Shown one piece after another: positions 33,114 through 42,328 of a DNA stretch of 64,000 nt. Position 1 is the stretch's first letter. Each line of letters opens with the position of its first letter. Source of the stretch: Phocaeicola_A sp045647865 (GTDB taxonomy: Bacteria > Bacteroidota > Bacteroidia > Bacteroidales > Bacteroidaceae). The translations under genes were made by a program, and so were the position numbers. The stretch is taken from NCBI GenBank assembly GCA_045647865.1, contig JAZRMW010000061.1, positions 62,001-126,000 of the forward strand, given 5' to 3'. Below the pieces are notes generated by a model. It saw only the letters and a list, made by a program, of their open reading frames with translations, had not been told where the DNA came from and did no database searches.

Positions 33114-33959
33114 ATGGATACACTTCAAACGATTATTATCGCCATTGTGGAGGGACTGACGGAGTTCCTACCCGTATCATCTACGGGTCACATGATTATT
33201 GCCCAAAATCTGTTGGGAGTAGAGAGTACTCCATTTGTGAAAGCTTTTACATTCATTATCCAGTTTGGAGCCATCCTGTCAGTGGTGTGCCTCTATTGGA
33301 AGCGTTTCTTCCAACTGAATCACACACCAGCCCCTGAAGGTTCAGGCTTTGTGAAACGATTCCTGCACAAGTATGACTTCTATTGGAAGCTGTTCATCGC
33401 CTTCCTGCCTGCAGCTGTTTTCGGCTTGCTCTTCAGTGACGCCATCGATGCAATGCTTGAAAAGGTTGAAGTTGTAGCCATTACATTGGTATTGGGTGGT
33501 GTGTTCATGCTCTTCTGCGACAAGATATTCAACAAGGGAAGCGAGGAAACGCCTTTCACCGAGAAGCGTGCTTTGATGGTGGGACTTTTCCAATGTATCT
33601 CCATGATACCCGGTGTATCACGCTCGATGGCAACCATCGTGGGTGGTATGGCCCAGCGATTGACCCGCAAGGCTGCAGCTGAGTTCTCGTTCTTCTTGGC
33701 CGTACCTACGATGCTTGGAGCTACCGTATATAAGGTATATAAATTGGTGAAAGAGGGCGGCATGGAAATCATCACAGACAACCTATCGACCCTCATTATC
33801 GGCAATGCCGTAGCCTTCATCGTAGCATTGTTGGCTATCAAGTTCTTCATCAGCTTTGTTACTAAATATGGTTTCAAAGCCTTCGGATGGTACCGTATCA
33901 TCGTGGGTGTACTCATCCTTGTACTTTTAATGACAGGTCATAGTTTAGAGATTATCTGA
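33114..33959 (+). CDS. uppP: Undecaprenyl-diphosphatase
   Basis: UppP (BacA) removes a phosphate from undecaprenyl pyrophosphate so the lipid carrier can be reused for wall and polysaccharide export. The 281-aa membrane protein has both active-site motifs: EGLTEFLPVSSTGH (about 13-26) and PGVSRSMATI (about 162-171). It shares one base with the truB start (TGATG), indicating coupled translation. Confidence 0.97.
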   Translation: MDTLQTIIIAIVEGLTEFLPVSSTGHMIIAQNLLGVESTPFVKAFTFIIQFGAILSVVCLYWKRFFQLNHTPAPEGSGFVKRFLHKYDFYWKLFIAFLPAAVFGLLFSDAIDAMLEKVEVVAITLVLGGVFMLFCDKIFNKGSEETPFTEKRALMVGLFQCISMIPGVSRSMATIVGGMAQRLTRKAAAEFSFFLAVPTMLGATVYKVYKLVKEGGMEIITDNLSTLIIGNAVAFIVALLAIKFFISFVTKYGFKAFGWYRIIVGVLILVLLMTGHSLEII

Positions 33960-34672
33960 TGAATTTCATAGAAGGAGAAGTACTCTGTTTCAACAAACCC
34001 CTACGCCTGACCTCATTCGCCGTAGTGGGTAAAGCACGTTATCACTTGTGTCGCAAGTTGGGTATAAAAAAGATGAAGGTAGGACACGCCGGCACATTGG
34101 ACCCCTTGGCTACGGGCGTGATGATTGTCTGTACAGGACGTGCCACCAAGCGTATCGAGGAGTTCCAATACCACACCAAGGAATATGTGGCTACCCTGAA
34201 ATTAGGAGCCACCACACCATCCTTTGATTTGGAAAAAGAAATCGATGCCACCTATCCCACCGAACACATCAACCGCCCCATGATAGAAGAGGTGTTGAAT
34301 AAATTTGTAGGTACCATCGAACAGATTCCCCCAGCTTTCTCTGCCTGCAAGGTCGATGGTAAACGCGCATACGATCTGGCAAGAAAAGGTGAAGAAGTGG
34401 AACTGAAAGCAAAGACACTTGTCATTGACGAAATCGAACTCTTGGAATGTGACCTGGAAGAGATGGTTGTCAAAATACGTGTCGTCTGCAGCAAAGGCAC
34501 CTATATCCGTGCTCTTGCACGTGATATCGGACAAGCCCTCGACAGTGGCGCCCACCTCATCGGTCTATGCCGCACTCGCGTAGGTGAGGTAAAATTGGAA
34601 GATTGCCTCGACCTGGAAACCTTCCCCCAATGGCTGGAAGAACAACATATCGAAACGACAATAAATCAATAA
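33959..34672 (+). CDS. truB: tRNA pseudouridine-55 synthase
   Basis: TruB converts U55 of the tRNA T-loop to pseudouridine. At 237 aa it has the catalytic motif VGHAGTLDPLATGV with the conserved Asp, the PPAFSACKVDGKRAYDLAR segment and KGTYIRALARDIGQAL. The C-terminal PUA region is short. Co-transcription with uppP and queA is conserved in the phylum. Confidence 0.97.
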   Translation: MNFIEGEVLCFNKPLRLTSFAVVGKARYHLCRKLGIKKMKVGHAGTLDPLATGVMIVCTGRATKRIEEFQYHTKEYVATLKLGATTPSFDLEKEIDATYPTEHINRPMIEEVLNKFVGTIEQIPPAFSACKVDGKRAYDLARKGEEVELKAKTLVIDEIELLECDLEEMVVKIRVVCSKGTYIRALARDIGQALDSGAHLIGLCRTRVGEVKLEDCLDLETFPQWLEEQHIETTINQ

Positions 34673-34683
34673 ATAGATAAGGA

Positions 34684-35745
34684 ATGAAACTATCACAATT
34701 CAAGTTCAAGCTCCCCGAGGAGCAGATTGCCCTTCACCCCGCCAAACATCGCGATGAATCGCGTCTGATGGTGGTACACAAGAAGAGCGGCCTGATAGAA
34801 CACCGCATGTTTAAGGACATCATTGAATATTTCGATGACAAAGACGTTTTTGTATTCAATGACACCAAAGTATTTCCTGCCCGTCTTTATGGAAATAAGG
34901 AAAAAACCGGTGCACGCATTGAGGTATTCTTATTGCGTGAATTGAACGAAGAGTTCCGCCTGTGGGATGTATTGGTAGATCCTGCCCGTAAAATCCGTAT
35001 CGGAAACAAACTCTACTTCGGTGAAGACGAATCAATGGTGGCCGAAGTGATTGACAACACCACTTCACGCGGACGTACCCTGCGCTTCCTCTATGATGGT
35101 CCCCACGACGAGTTCAAGCGTGCCCTCTTTGCGTTGGGTGAAACACCACTTCCCAAGGAAATCGTGAACCGCGATGTGGAAGAAGAAGATATTGAACGCT
35201 TCCAAACGCTATTTGCCAAAAACGAAGGTGCTGTAACCGCCCCTACGGCAGGCTTGCACTTCAGCCGAGAATTGCTCAAACGCATGGAAATCAGAGGTAT
35301 TGACCGCGCTTTCATCACTCTGCATGCCGGATTGGGTAACTTCCGCGACATAGACGTGGAAGACCTTACTAAACATAAGACTGATAGTGAACAGATGTTC
35401 GTGGAGCGCGAAGCTTGTGAAATTGTAAACGCTGCCAAAGAAGCAGAACACGAAGTGTGTGCCATCGGAACAACCGTCATGCGTGCTCTGGAAACAGCTT
35501 CCGGTACTGACGGAAACTTGAAAGAATACGAAGGATGGACCAATAAATTCATCTTCCCGCCCTACGATTTCAGTGTAGCTACCAGCATGGTGTCCAATTT
35601 CCACTTACCTTTGTCCACCTTGTTGATGATGGTGGCAGCCTTTGGTGGATACGAACTCATCATGAGCGCCTACAAGACTGCCGTAAAAGAGGGCTACCGC
35701 TTCGGAACCTACGGCGATGCCATGTTGATTCTGAACAGAGAGTAA
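34684..35745 (+). CDS. queA: S-adenosylmethionine:tRNA ribosyltransferase-isomerase
   Basis: QueA transfers ribose from SAM to 7-aminomethyl-7-deazaguanine in tRNA during queuosine synthesis. At 353 aa it carries LPEEQIALHPAKHRDESRLMV, VFNDTKVFPARLYG, TAPTAGLHFS and FHLPLSTLLMMVAAF. It starts 11 bp after truB in the same operon. The gene following it is preceded by a perfect dyad at 35753-35776. Confidence 0.97.
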   Translation: MKLSQFKFKLPEEQIALHPAKHRDESRLMVVHKKSGLIEHRMFKDIIEYFDDKDVFVFNDTKVFPARLYGNKEKTGARIEVFLLRELNEEFRLWDVLVDPARKIRIGNKLYFGEDESMVAEVIDNTTSRGRTLRFLYDGPHDEFKRALFALGETPLPKEIVNRDVEEEDIERFQTLFAKNEGAVTAPTAGLHFSRELLKRMEIRGIDRAFITLHAGLGNFRDIDVEDLTKHKTDSEQMFVEREACEIVNAAKEAEHEVCAIGTTVMRALETASGTDGNLKEYEGWTNKFIFPPYDFSVATSMVSNFHLPLSTLLMMVAAFGGYELIMSAYKTAVKEGYRFGTYGDAMLILNRE

Positions 35746-35752
35746 AATTGAC

Positions 35753-35776
35753 AGTATCTATAGGGCTATAGATACT
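35753..35776. repeat. Perfect 11-bp dyad after queA
   Basis: AGTATCTATAG, a GG centre, then CTATAGATACT form a compact perfect inverted repeat 8 bp past the queA stop and 25 bp before folK. The 2-bp centre is too small for an RNA loop without melting, so a protein-binding site is as likely as a processing hairpin. Confidence 0.5.
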
Positions 35777-35800
35777 ATAAACTGATAAATTGACTGCCAC

Positions 35801-36292
35801 ATGACACATCACCTTGCCTACCTTTCCTTAGGGACAAACCTGGGAAACAAGGAGGAAAACCTTCATGTGGCCATGCAACTGATAGAAGAGCAGATTGGGA
35901 ACATCGTGTCCCAATCTGCTCTTTATGTTTCCGAACCGTGGGGATTCACTTCGGAAAATACTTTTCTGAACAACGCAGTAGCCGTAGAAACCCTACTCAC
36001 TCCCGAAGAATTGCTCCACACGACCCAACACATCGAACACACTTTAGGACGCACACATAAAACGGTAAATAGACAATACTCCGACCGCCTCATTGACATC
36101 GACATACTCTTCTACGATGCATCGATTATCGACACCCCAACACTTACAATACCTCACCCGCTGATGCATCAACGCTTGTTCGTACTATCCCCACTGAACG
36201 AGATTGCCCCGACATTCGTACATCCCATTCTACAGAAAACCATACGTACCCTATACGAAGAACTGATGACCAAGGAACAATCCCCATGTTGA
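35801..36292 (+). CDS. folK: 2-amino-4-hydroxy-6-hydroxymethyldihydropteridine pyrophosphokinase
   Basis: HPPK transfers pyrophosphate from ATP to the folate pterin precursor. The 163-aa protein shows YLSLGTNLGNKEENL, ALYVSEPWGF, FLNNAVAVET, the signature DRLIDIDILFYD and IPHPLMHQRLFVLSPLNEIAP. Its last 7 nt overlap the HHH/barrel gene, so those two are translationally coupled. Confidence 0.95.
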   Translation: MTHHLAYLSLGTNLGNKEENLHVAMQLIEEQIGNIVSQSALYVSEPWGFTSENTFLNNAVAVETLLTPEELLHTTQHIEHTLGRTHKTVNRQYSDRLIDIDILFYDASIIDTPTLTIPHPLMHQRLFVLSPLNEIAPTFVHPILQKTIRTLYEELMTKEQSPC

Positions 36293-38343
36293 AACACCTG
36301 TTCATAACGTTGTTGATATTGCTTGCCGGACTGACTCCACTGATGGCACAAGACGACTGGCAAAGCCTCTACGAAACATGGCTGGAAGAGGCTGACGAAG
36401 AGATGTCAACAACCCAACAGGAACTGCTCTATGACGAACTGAGCCAACTACACGACCACCCCTTGGACATCAACACTGCCACAAACGAAGAACTCGGCAG
36501 ACTCCCTTTCCTTACTCCCATACACATAGAGGCCATCCAACGCTACATCGCAAAGAACGGTGCCCTGCTGAGCATGGGCGAACTGATGCTTATCGACAGT
36601 CTGGATTATCAAACGCGCAACCTTCTACGACATTTTGTACAGGCCACACCTGTTACTGAAAAAAACAGAGAATACAAACGCCTCACCTGGAAAAATCTGT
36701 TGCAATACGGACACCACGAAGCCGTCACCCGCTTGAACATTCCTCTTTACCAAAAAGCCGGATACAAAGATTATCCCGATGAGATTCTGGCCAAATATCC
36801 CAACCGCAAGTATTTGGGAGAACCCTTCTACCACAACTTACGTTACCAATACCGCTTTGCTGACAAACTTTCTGCCGGAATGGTAGTCGAGAAAGATGCC
36901 GGTGAACCACTGTTGAAAGGTGGATTCAACGGTTATGACTACATCAGCATGCACCTGATGCTATCCAACATCGGACGACTGAAAACTCTCGTCATAGGCG
37001 ACTATCGCCTGCACTTCGGACAAGGCATCGTCATGAATACTGGCTTCAACATGGGAAAGACCGCCACGCTCAGCTCCATAGGGTGGGGCGCACGCGGTAT
37101 CAAACGCCACTTTTCCACCAGCGAACAGAATGCTTTCCGCGGAGCTGCCGCTACCGTCAGATTGTGGAGTGGGATAGAGGCAACCGCTTTCGTTTCGCAT
37201 CGTGCCATAGATGCCAACCTCAACAACAACCTGTTAATAACTTCGTTGAAAACTGACGGTTTACATCGTACACCCTTAGAGTATTCCAAACACGGAAACG
37301 TATATAACACCCTGTATGGAGGGGACTTAACCATTCACTACCGAGGTTTTCACGGCGGATTAACAGCTGTTCATAACTTTTTCAACAGATCCTTGAATCC
37401 TGGTGAACAACTCTATAAGCAATACTACCCACGCGGACAGCAGTTCACTACCGTCGGAATGAATTACATGTATCTGCATCCACGCTTTCAATTGGCCGGA
37501 GAGACAGCCATCGACCAAGGTGGAGCACTGGCCACTATGAATAAAATTCAAGTAAAGTTGGCCGACAGACAAACCATCACACTTGTACAGCGATACTATG
37601 CTCATCACTATACTGCCCTTTGGGCAAATTCATTCAGCGAAAACAGTACACTGCGCAACGAAAGTGGTATCTACATAGGATTCGACACCCCTCTATGGAA
37701 CCGTTGGCAACTCTCCACCTATGCCGATTTCTGTTATTTCCCCTGGCCGAAATACCTGGTCAGCAACACCTCGTATGCCGGAGAGGGAATGGTACGCCTC
37801 ACCTATACACCCAATGACAATCATCAAGCCACCCTGCGATACCGCCTGAAACTGAAAGAGCGCGACAACACTTCACACCCCATGCGGCCTCTGACCCTAC
37901 GCACCCAACACCGCATGCTCCTCCAATACGACTATACCCCCTCAGAAAGATGGAAACTCAGCACCCTTGCCAACACCACCCTCTTGCAATTTGCCGGGAA
38001 AAACCACCATGGAGCCATGCTTACCCAACGCCTCACATGGCAACCGGCCACATTCCCGTTGACCCTGTATGGTAACCTCTCATATTTCCACACCGACAAC
38101 TACGACACGCGCATCAGCGTCTATGAGCGGACCCTTCTTCACACCTTCTCTTTCCCATCCTATTACGGCCATGGACTCCACCTCTCCGCCACCTGCCAAT
38201 GGAACATCAGTTCACCATTCACCCTGCTCGTCCACCTCTCCCACACCCATTATTACGACCGCACCACCATCGGCACCGCCACAGAACTCATCAACCGTCC
38301 CCATCGCGAAGACATCGGCATACAACTCCGTTGGAAGATATGA
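36286..38343 (+). CDS. Helix-hairpin-helix plus beta-barrel outer-membrane protein
   Basis: This 685-aa exported protein has a signal peptide (LFITLLILLAGLTPLMAQ). A ComEA-like helix-hairpin-helix region follows (LDINTATNEELGRLPFLTPIHIEAIQRYIAKNGALLSMGEL, about 60-105). The rest (about 150-685) is rich in alternating aromatic strands and ends LRWKI, as in outer-membrane barrels. HHH motifs bind DNA in ComEA, so a DNA-uptake or DNA-binding role at the surface is possible, but the motif may only be structural. Similar proteins are widespread and uncharacterised in Bacteroidales. Confidence 0.82.
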   Translation: MLKHLFITLLILLAGLTPLMAQDDWQSLYETWLEEADEEMSTTQQELLYDELSQLHDHPLDINTATNEELGRLPFLTPIHIEAIQRYIAKNGALLSMGELMLIDSLDYQTRNLLRHFVQATPVTEKNREYKRLTWKNLLQYGHHEAVTRLNIPLYQKAGYKDYPDEILAKYPNRKYLGEPFYHNLRYQYRFADKLSAGMVVEKDAGEPLLKGGFNGYDYISMHLMLSNIGRLKTLVIGDYRLHFGQGIVMNTGFNMGKTATLSSIGWGARGIKRHFSTSEQNAFRGAAATVRLWSGIEATAFVSHRAIDANLNNNLLITSLKTDGLHRTPLEYSKHGNVYNTLYGGDLTIHYRGFHGGLTAVHNFFNRSLNPGEQLYKQYYPRGQQFTTVGMNYMYLHPRFQLAGETAIDQGGALATMNKIQVKLADRQTITLVQRYYAHHYTALWANSFSENSTLRNESGIYIGFDTPLWNRWQLSTYADFCYFPWPKYLVSNTSYAGEGMVRLTYTPNDNHQATLRYRLKLKERDNTSHPMRPLTLRTQHRMLLQYDYTPSERWKLSTLANTTLLQFAGKNHHGAMLTQRLTWQPATFPLTLYGNLSYFHTDNYDTRISVYERTLLHTFSFPSYYGHGLHLSATCQWNISSPFTLLVHLSHTHYYDRTTIGTATELINRPHREDIGIQLRWKI

Positions 38344-38406
38344 GAATATTCTTGGTTCCAACTTTCTTAAATAACGTGAGTCTGGTATAAGCGTAGAATT
38401 TATCTC

Positions 38407-38487
38407 GTGTCCCGTCAAAATCTATCAACTGATCGGATTCAGGATATCAGCTGAAAGAATTTCCTCGGACACCTGATAGAATTTGAC
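38407..38487. other. Interleaved inverted repeats (pseudoknot-like) in the gap before the SulP gene
   Basis: GTGTCC (38407-38412) complements GGACAC (38467-38472), and GTCAAAATCTATCA (38414-38427) complements TGATAGAATTTGAC (38474-38487, one mismatch). The order a, b, a', b' is not nested, as in a pseudoknot. A further 9-bp perfect inverted repeat, ATTTCGCGT (38571-38579) and ACGCGAAAT (38642-38650), follows. The 556-bp gap otherwise holds only the SulP promoter. Confidence 0.35.
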
Positions 38488-38812
38488 CGTCCTTAGATAC
38501 GTCCCATTTTACCCTCATGAGAATCCCGTATTTCCGTCCCTCCGCACAGACGAGCGAAAATATCGCAAGGATTTCGCGTCATTTTTCATCTTTCGTATTG
38601 TCTATCAATGCAATAACCCTATATTTTGATGACAGGAATTTACGCGAAATAGAAAATTCAAGGAAAATCATACACTGACAGACAAGCACAGTACACATTT
38701 TCCATACAAAGAAGATTGACCGCACCTTCATCATTTATTAAAACTTCTCATCTGGGCTGATACATCAAAAGACAGAAAATCAGAACAGTTTTTTTACTTA
38801 TTATTCCCTTTT

Positions 38813-38844
38813 CTTGGCCAACTTCTTAAAAATATCTAATTTTG
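38813..38844 (+). promoter_or_regulatory. Promoter of the SulP transporter
   Basis: CTTG at 38813-38816, a 20-bp spacer and TAATTTTG at 38837-38844. The start codon is 55 nt downstream. Confidence 0.55.
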
Positions 38845-38899
38845 CAGCCTCTTAGAGAAAATAGGTAATTTTTTAAGGTAACAAGAATCATTCAAAAAA

Positions 38900-40579
38900 A
38901 TGAAAGGTTTTATTTTCAAGCCTGCTCTCCTGAAGTCTTTGCGAAGATACAATAAGGAGACGTTCATGGCTGATTTGATGGCCGGTATCATTGTTGGTAT
39001 CGTGGCCTTGCCGTTGGCCATTGCCTTCGGTATCGCTTCGGGAGTATCTCCCGAAAAGGGTATTATCACAGCTATCGTGGCCGGTTTTGCCATCTCGGCA
39101 TTCGGCGGTAGCAAAGTACAGATTGGTGGCCCTACGGGTGCTTTCATCGTCATCATCTATGGCATCATCCAGCAGTATGGCATAGAGGGATTGACCATCG
39201 CCACCATCCTAGCCGGTATTTTCCTCATCTTATTAGGAGTGTTTCATTTGGGAACGATCATCAAATACATTCCTTATCCCATCGTAGTAGGTTTCACCAG
39301 CGGTATCGCACTCACCATCTTCACCACTCAGATAAAGGACCTTTTCGGATTGGAAATAGCCAGTGTCCCTGCCGATTTCATGGCCAAATGGGGAGTCTAT
39401 TTCCAACATTTCCACACCATCGACTGGTGGTCAACGGGTGTAGGTCTGCTGAGTGTGGCCATCATTGCCCTGACTCCCAAGTTCAGCAAGAAGATTCCCG
39501 GCTCACTCATTGCCATCATCGTGATGACCGTAGCTGCCTACCTGCTGAAGATGTATGCCGGAGTGACCAGCATCGAGACTATCGGTGACCGTTTCACCAT
39601 CAACAGCACACTGCCCGATGCCGAAATACCCAACATGACGTGGGAGACCATCAAACAGCTTATCTCTCCGGCCATCACCATTGCCGTATTGGGTGCTATT
39701 GAATCATTGCTCTCAGCTACCGTTGCCGATGGTGTGGTGGGCGACCATCACGACTCCAACCAGGAGTTGGTAGGACAGGGTATCGCCAACATCGTGACAC
39801 CCCTCTTCGGAGGTATCCCTGCCACAGGTGCCATTGCCCGTACAATGACCAACATCAACAACGGCGGACGTACCCCCATTGCCGGTATCATCCATGCCGC
39901 CATGCTGCTGCTCATCTTCCTCTTCCTGATGCCGTTGGCTCAATACATCCCCATGGCTTGCTTGGCCGGTGTATTGGTGATTGTATCTTATAACATGAGC
40001 GAGTGGCGCACCTTCAAGCAGTTGTTGAAGAATCCCAAGTCGGATGTCACCGTGCTGCTTATCACCTTCATTCTCACCGTCATCTTCGATCTCACCATTG
40101 CCATCGAAGTAGGTTTGGTCATTGCCTGTCTGCTCTTCATGCGCCGTATGGCCGAGACAACTCAGGTATCTGTCATCACCGACGAGATTGACCCCAATGC
40201 CGAGAGCGACGTAGAGATTCACGAAGAACACCTCATCGTGCCCGAAGGTGTGGAAGTATATGAAATCAACGGTCCTTACTTCTTCGGTGTAGCCAACCGG
40301 TTCGAGGAGGTGATGCAGAACATGGGCGACCGCCCCAAGGTGCGTATCATACGCATGCGTAAAGTACCTTTCATCGACTCTACAGGTATCCACAACCTGG
40401 CCAACTTCTGCGAAATATGCCAACGCGAAGGCATCCAGATTATCCTGTCAGGCGTAAATGAAAAGGTACACAAAGTGCTCGAAAAGAGCAAATTCTACGA
40501 ATTGCTTGGCAAAGAAAACATCTGCTCGAACATCAATGAAGCTTTAGGCAAGGCCAAAGCCACAGTGGAAGGCAAGTAG
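38900..40579 (+). CDS. SulP-family inorganic anion transporter with STAS domain
   Basis: This 559-aa permease has the SulP core of about 10-12 hydrophobic segments (ADLMAGIIVGIVALPLAIAFGIASGVSPEKGIITAIVAGF, GPTGAFIVIIYGI). A cytoplasmic STAS domain at about 440-555 includes VPFIDSTGIHNLANFCE, the anti-sigma-antagonist-like phospho-loop. SulP proteins move sulfate, bicarbonate or other anions; the sequence does not decide which. It is a single-gene unit with its own promoter and a strong terminator. Confidence 0.92.
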   Translation: MKGFIFKPALLKSLRRYNKETFMADLMAGIIVGIVALPLAIAFGIASGVSPEKGIITAIVAGFAISAFGGSKVQIGGPTGAFIVIIYGIIQQYGIEGLTIATILAGIFLILLGVFHLGTIIKYIPYPIVVGFTSGIALTIFTTQIKDLFGLEIASVPADFMAKWGVYFQHFHTIDWWSTGVGLLSVAIIALTPKFSKKIPGSLIAIIVMTVAAYLLKMYAGVTSIETIGDRFTINSTLPDAEIPNMTWETIKQLISPAITIAVLGAIESLLSATVADGVVGDHHDSNQELVGQGIANIVTPLFGGIPATGAIARTMTNINNGGRTPIAGIIHAAMLLLIFLFLMPLAQYIPMACLAGVLVIVSYNMSEWRTFKQLLKNPKSDVTVLLITFILTVIFDLTIAIEVGLVIACLLFMRRMAETTQVSVITDEIDPNAESDVEIHEEHLIVPEGVEVYEINGPYFFGVANRFEEVMQNMGDRPKVRIIRMRKVPFIDSTGIHNLANFCEICQREGIQIILSGVNEKVHKVLEKSKFYELLGKENICSNINEALGKAKATVEGK

Positions 40580-40624
40580 ATGTAAACCAACGTACATATT
40601 CGTAAATCTATTATATTTCCCAAG

Positions 40625-40660
40625 GAAGCGTGCTCAGACTAACGGCACGCTTCTTTTTTT
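40625..40660 (+). terminator. Terminator of the SulP gene
   Basis: GAAGCGTGC pairs with GCACGCTTC (9 bp, 11-nt loop) followed by a run of seven or more T. Confidence 0.9.
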
Positions 40661-40737
40661 CATAAAAACACCTTATCCTATTGAAAGTAAGTTAATAGAG
40701 TAAACAAGCTAAAGAAATTATGCTTATTTTTGCCCGC

Positions 40738-41358
40738 ATGTTAACGAGGTTATACATCATATTATTAACAGGGGTGTTGATAACTCTTGGAGTATCCCAT
40801 GCACAAGCACAAGGGCAAAATACAATGCAAAACCCAAAGCATATCTTTGCCCGACAAAGTTTGTACAAGGGCGATACCATCCTGTGGATAGAATTAAAAC
40901 CCGTATATGTATATAAACCCCTTAAATTTAAGAACAAAAGGCAACAGAACAGTTACAGCAGACTCGTGCGCAATGTGAAGAAGACACTTCCCATTGCCAA
41001 AGAGATAAAAAACATCATCATACAGACTTCGCTCACCTTGGATACCATCCCCACTGAAAAGGAACGGAAACGGTATATCAACTACATGGAGAAACACCTG
41101 AAAGACACCTATACACCCCGAATGAAGAAACTCACCTTCTCGCAAGGCAAACTGTTGATAAAACTGGTGGACAGGGAGTGCAACCAGACATCTTACCAAC
41201 TCGTCAAATCCTTCATGGGCTCGTTCAAAGCCGGATTCTATCAGACCTTTGCCGCCCTCTTTGGTGCCAGCCTCAAGAAAGAGTATGACCCCGACAATAT
41301 CGAAGACGATGCCATCACCGAACGCGTCATTGTGTTGGTAGAAAACGGACAGATATAG
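40738..41358 (+). CDS. DUF4294 protein, secreted
   Basis: This 206-aa exported protein has a signal peptide (IILLTGVLITLGVSHAQAQ) and a body matching DUF4294 (KGDTILWIELKPVYVYKPLKFKNKRQQNSYSRLVRNVKKTLPIAKEIKNII). Function unknown. I choose the ATG at 40738 over the one at 40720 because a -7 box (TATTTTTG, 40725-40732) lies between them. It ends 5 bp before this ATG, so the mRNA would be leaderless. Confidence 0.82.
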   Translation: MLTRLYIILLTGVLITLGVSHAQAQGQNTMQNPKHIFARQSLYKGDTILWIELKPVYVYKPLKFKNKRQQNSYSRLVRNVKKTLPIAKEIKNIIIQTSLTLDTIPTEKERKRYINYMEKHLKDTYTPRMKKLTFSQGKLLIKLVDRECNQTSYQLVKSFMGSFKAGFYQTFAALFGASLKKEYDPDNIEDDAITERVIVLVENGQI

Positions 41359-41372
41359 TGATGAGTGATTAG

Positions 41373-41912
41373 CTACGAGTTACTAACCAACAGTTTCTTC
41401 GCAAATTCCCAAATGATGATACCTGCCGTGACAGACACATTCAGCGAATGTTTCGTGCCGAACTGGGGAATCTCGATGCATCCGTCGCACATGTCCACCA
41501 CCTCTTGCTTCACACCCTTCACCTCGTTGCCAAGGATGACGGCATACTTCCGTCCCTTTTCCAACGCCATATCCTGCAACATCGTACTTCCCTGACATTG
41601 TTCAATGGCAAGCACAGTGTATCCCGCCTCGTGCAAATGGTTCACCGCTTCGCGCGTATCCTTATAATAGGTCCACTCCACCGTATCCTCAGCTCCTAAG
41701 GCCGTCTTGTGAATCTCCGGTTGGGGTGGGGTAGCCGTAATGCCACACAGGCAGATACCCTCCACCCGGAAAGCATCGCTACTACGGAACACCGAACCCA
41801 CATTGTGCAGGCTCCGCACCTCGTCCAACACTACAACCAGTGGCAACTTCTCCGCCTCCTTGAACTCCTCCGCACTGATGCGGTTCATCTCCAATATACT
41901 CAGTTTCTTCAT
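41373..41912 (-). CDS. SpoU/TrmH-family RNA 2'-O-methyltransferase
   Basis: This 179-aa SPOUT methyltransferase shows the three family motifs: LDEVRSLHNVGSVFRSSDAFRV (motif 1 with Asn and Arg), YAVILGNEVKGVKQEVVDMCDGCIEIPQFG (motif 2) and KHSLNVSVTAGIIIWEF (motif 3). The substrate, tRNA or rRNA, cannot be told. It is the short form without an N-terminal L30e-like domain. Confidence 0.93.
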   Translation of the reverse strand: MKKLSILEMNRISAEEFKEAEKLPLVVVLDEVRSLHNVGSVFRSSDAFRVEGICLCGITATPPQPEIHKTALGAEDTVEWTYYKDTREAVNHLHEAGYTVLAIEQCQGSTMLQDMALEKGRKYAVILGNEVKGVKQEVVDMCDGCIEIPQFGTKHSLNVSVTAGIIIWEFAKKLLVSNS

Positions 41913-41920
41913 ACTGGGTG

Positions 41921-41951
41921 CGAAGATAGTGCAAAATGAGTGGAGAACAAA
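41921..41951 (-). promoter_or_regulatory. Promoter of the SpoU methyltransferase, 8 nt from the ATG
   Basis: On the minus strand TTTG (41951-41948), a 19-bp spacer and TATCTTCG (41928-41921, one mismatch). The ATG at 41912 is 8 nt beyond the -7 box, predicting a leader of only a few nucleotides. Confidence 0.55.
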
Positions 41952-42012
41952 ATAAATTTATTTATTTTTTATCCCGAACCGCAGCCTATCTTCGCAATTC
42001 ACTTTATGATAA

Positions 42013-42239
42013 AAACGCAGAGACGCAGAGACGCTGAGACCCTTTCCTTTCGATAGAGAGCATCCGGAGTGCGCAGAGATTTGGCAGACAAGTCTGCCTA
42101 CGGAACATATCAAAACGCTCGTAAGGCATTTGACTCCCCAACTCTCTATCAAAATCTCTGCGTCTCAGCGTCTCTGCGTTTGAAATACAAAAAATATCAA
42201 AACGCTCGTAGGGCGTTTGACTCCCCAACTCTCTATCAA
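42013..42239. repeat. Composite repeat: CGCAGAGACGC inverted arms and a 46-bp direct repeat
   Basis: AACGCAGAGACGC arms lie at 42013-42040 and, inverted, at 42156-42181. A 46-bp sequence beginning ATATCAAAACGCTCGTA occurs at 42107-42152 and again at 42194-42239, 87 bp apart, with about three differences. Next to it (42251-42273) is an inverted TAGCTACGAG gene-end repeat. The arms resemble those at 16064-16189, so two copies of one element family are in this window. No coding capacity is seen. Confidence 0.6.
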
Positions 42240-42293
42240 CCGCATGGCCACTCGTAGCTCGTAGCTAATCACTATAAAATTTCCCCTATTTCC

Positions 42294-42324
42294 TTTGCTC
42301 TTCAGAGAATAGTTTCTACCTTTG
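42294..42324 (+). promoter_or_regulatory. Promoter upstream of the unknown 472-aa gene
   Basis: TTTG at 42294-42297, a 19-bp spacer and TACCTTTG at 42317-42324 are a full consensus match. Confidence 0.7.
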
Positions 42325-42328
42325 CCGC

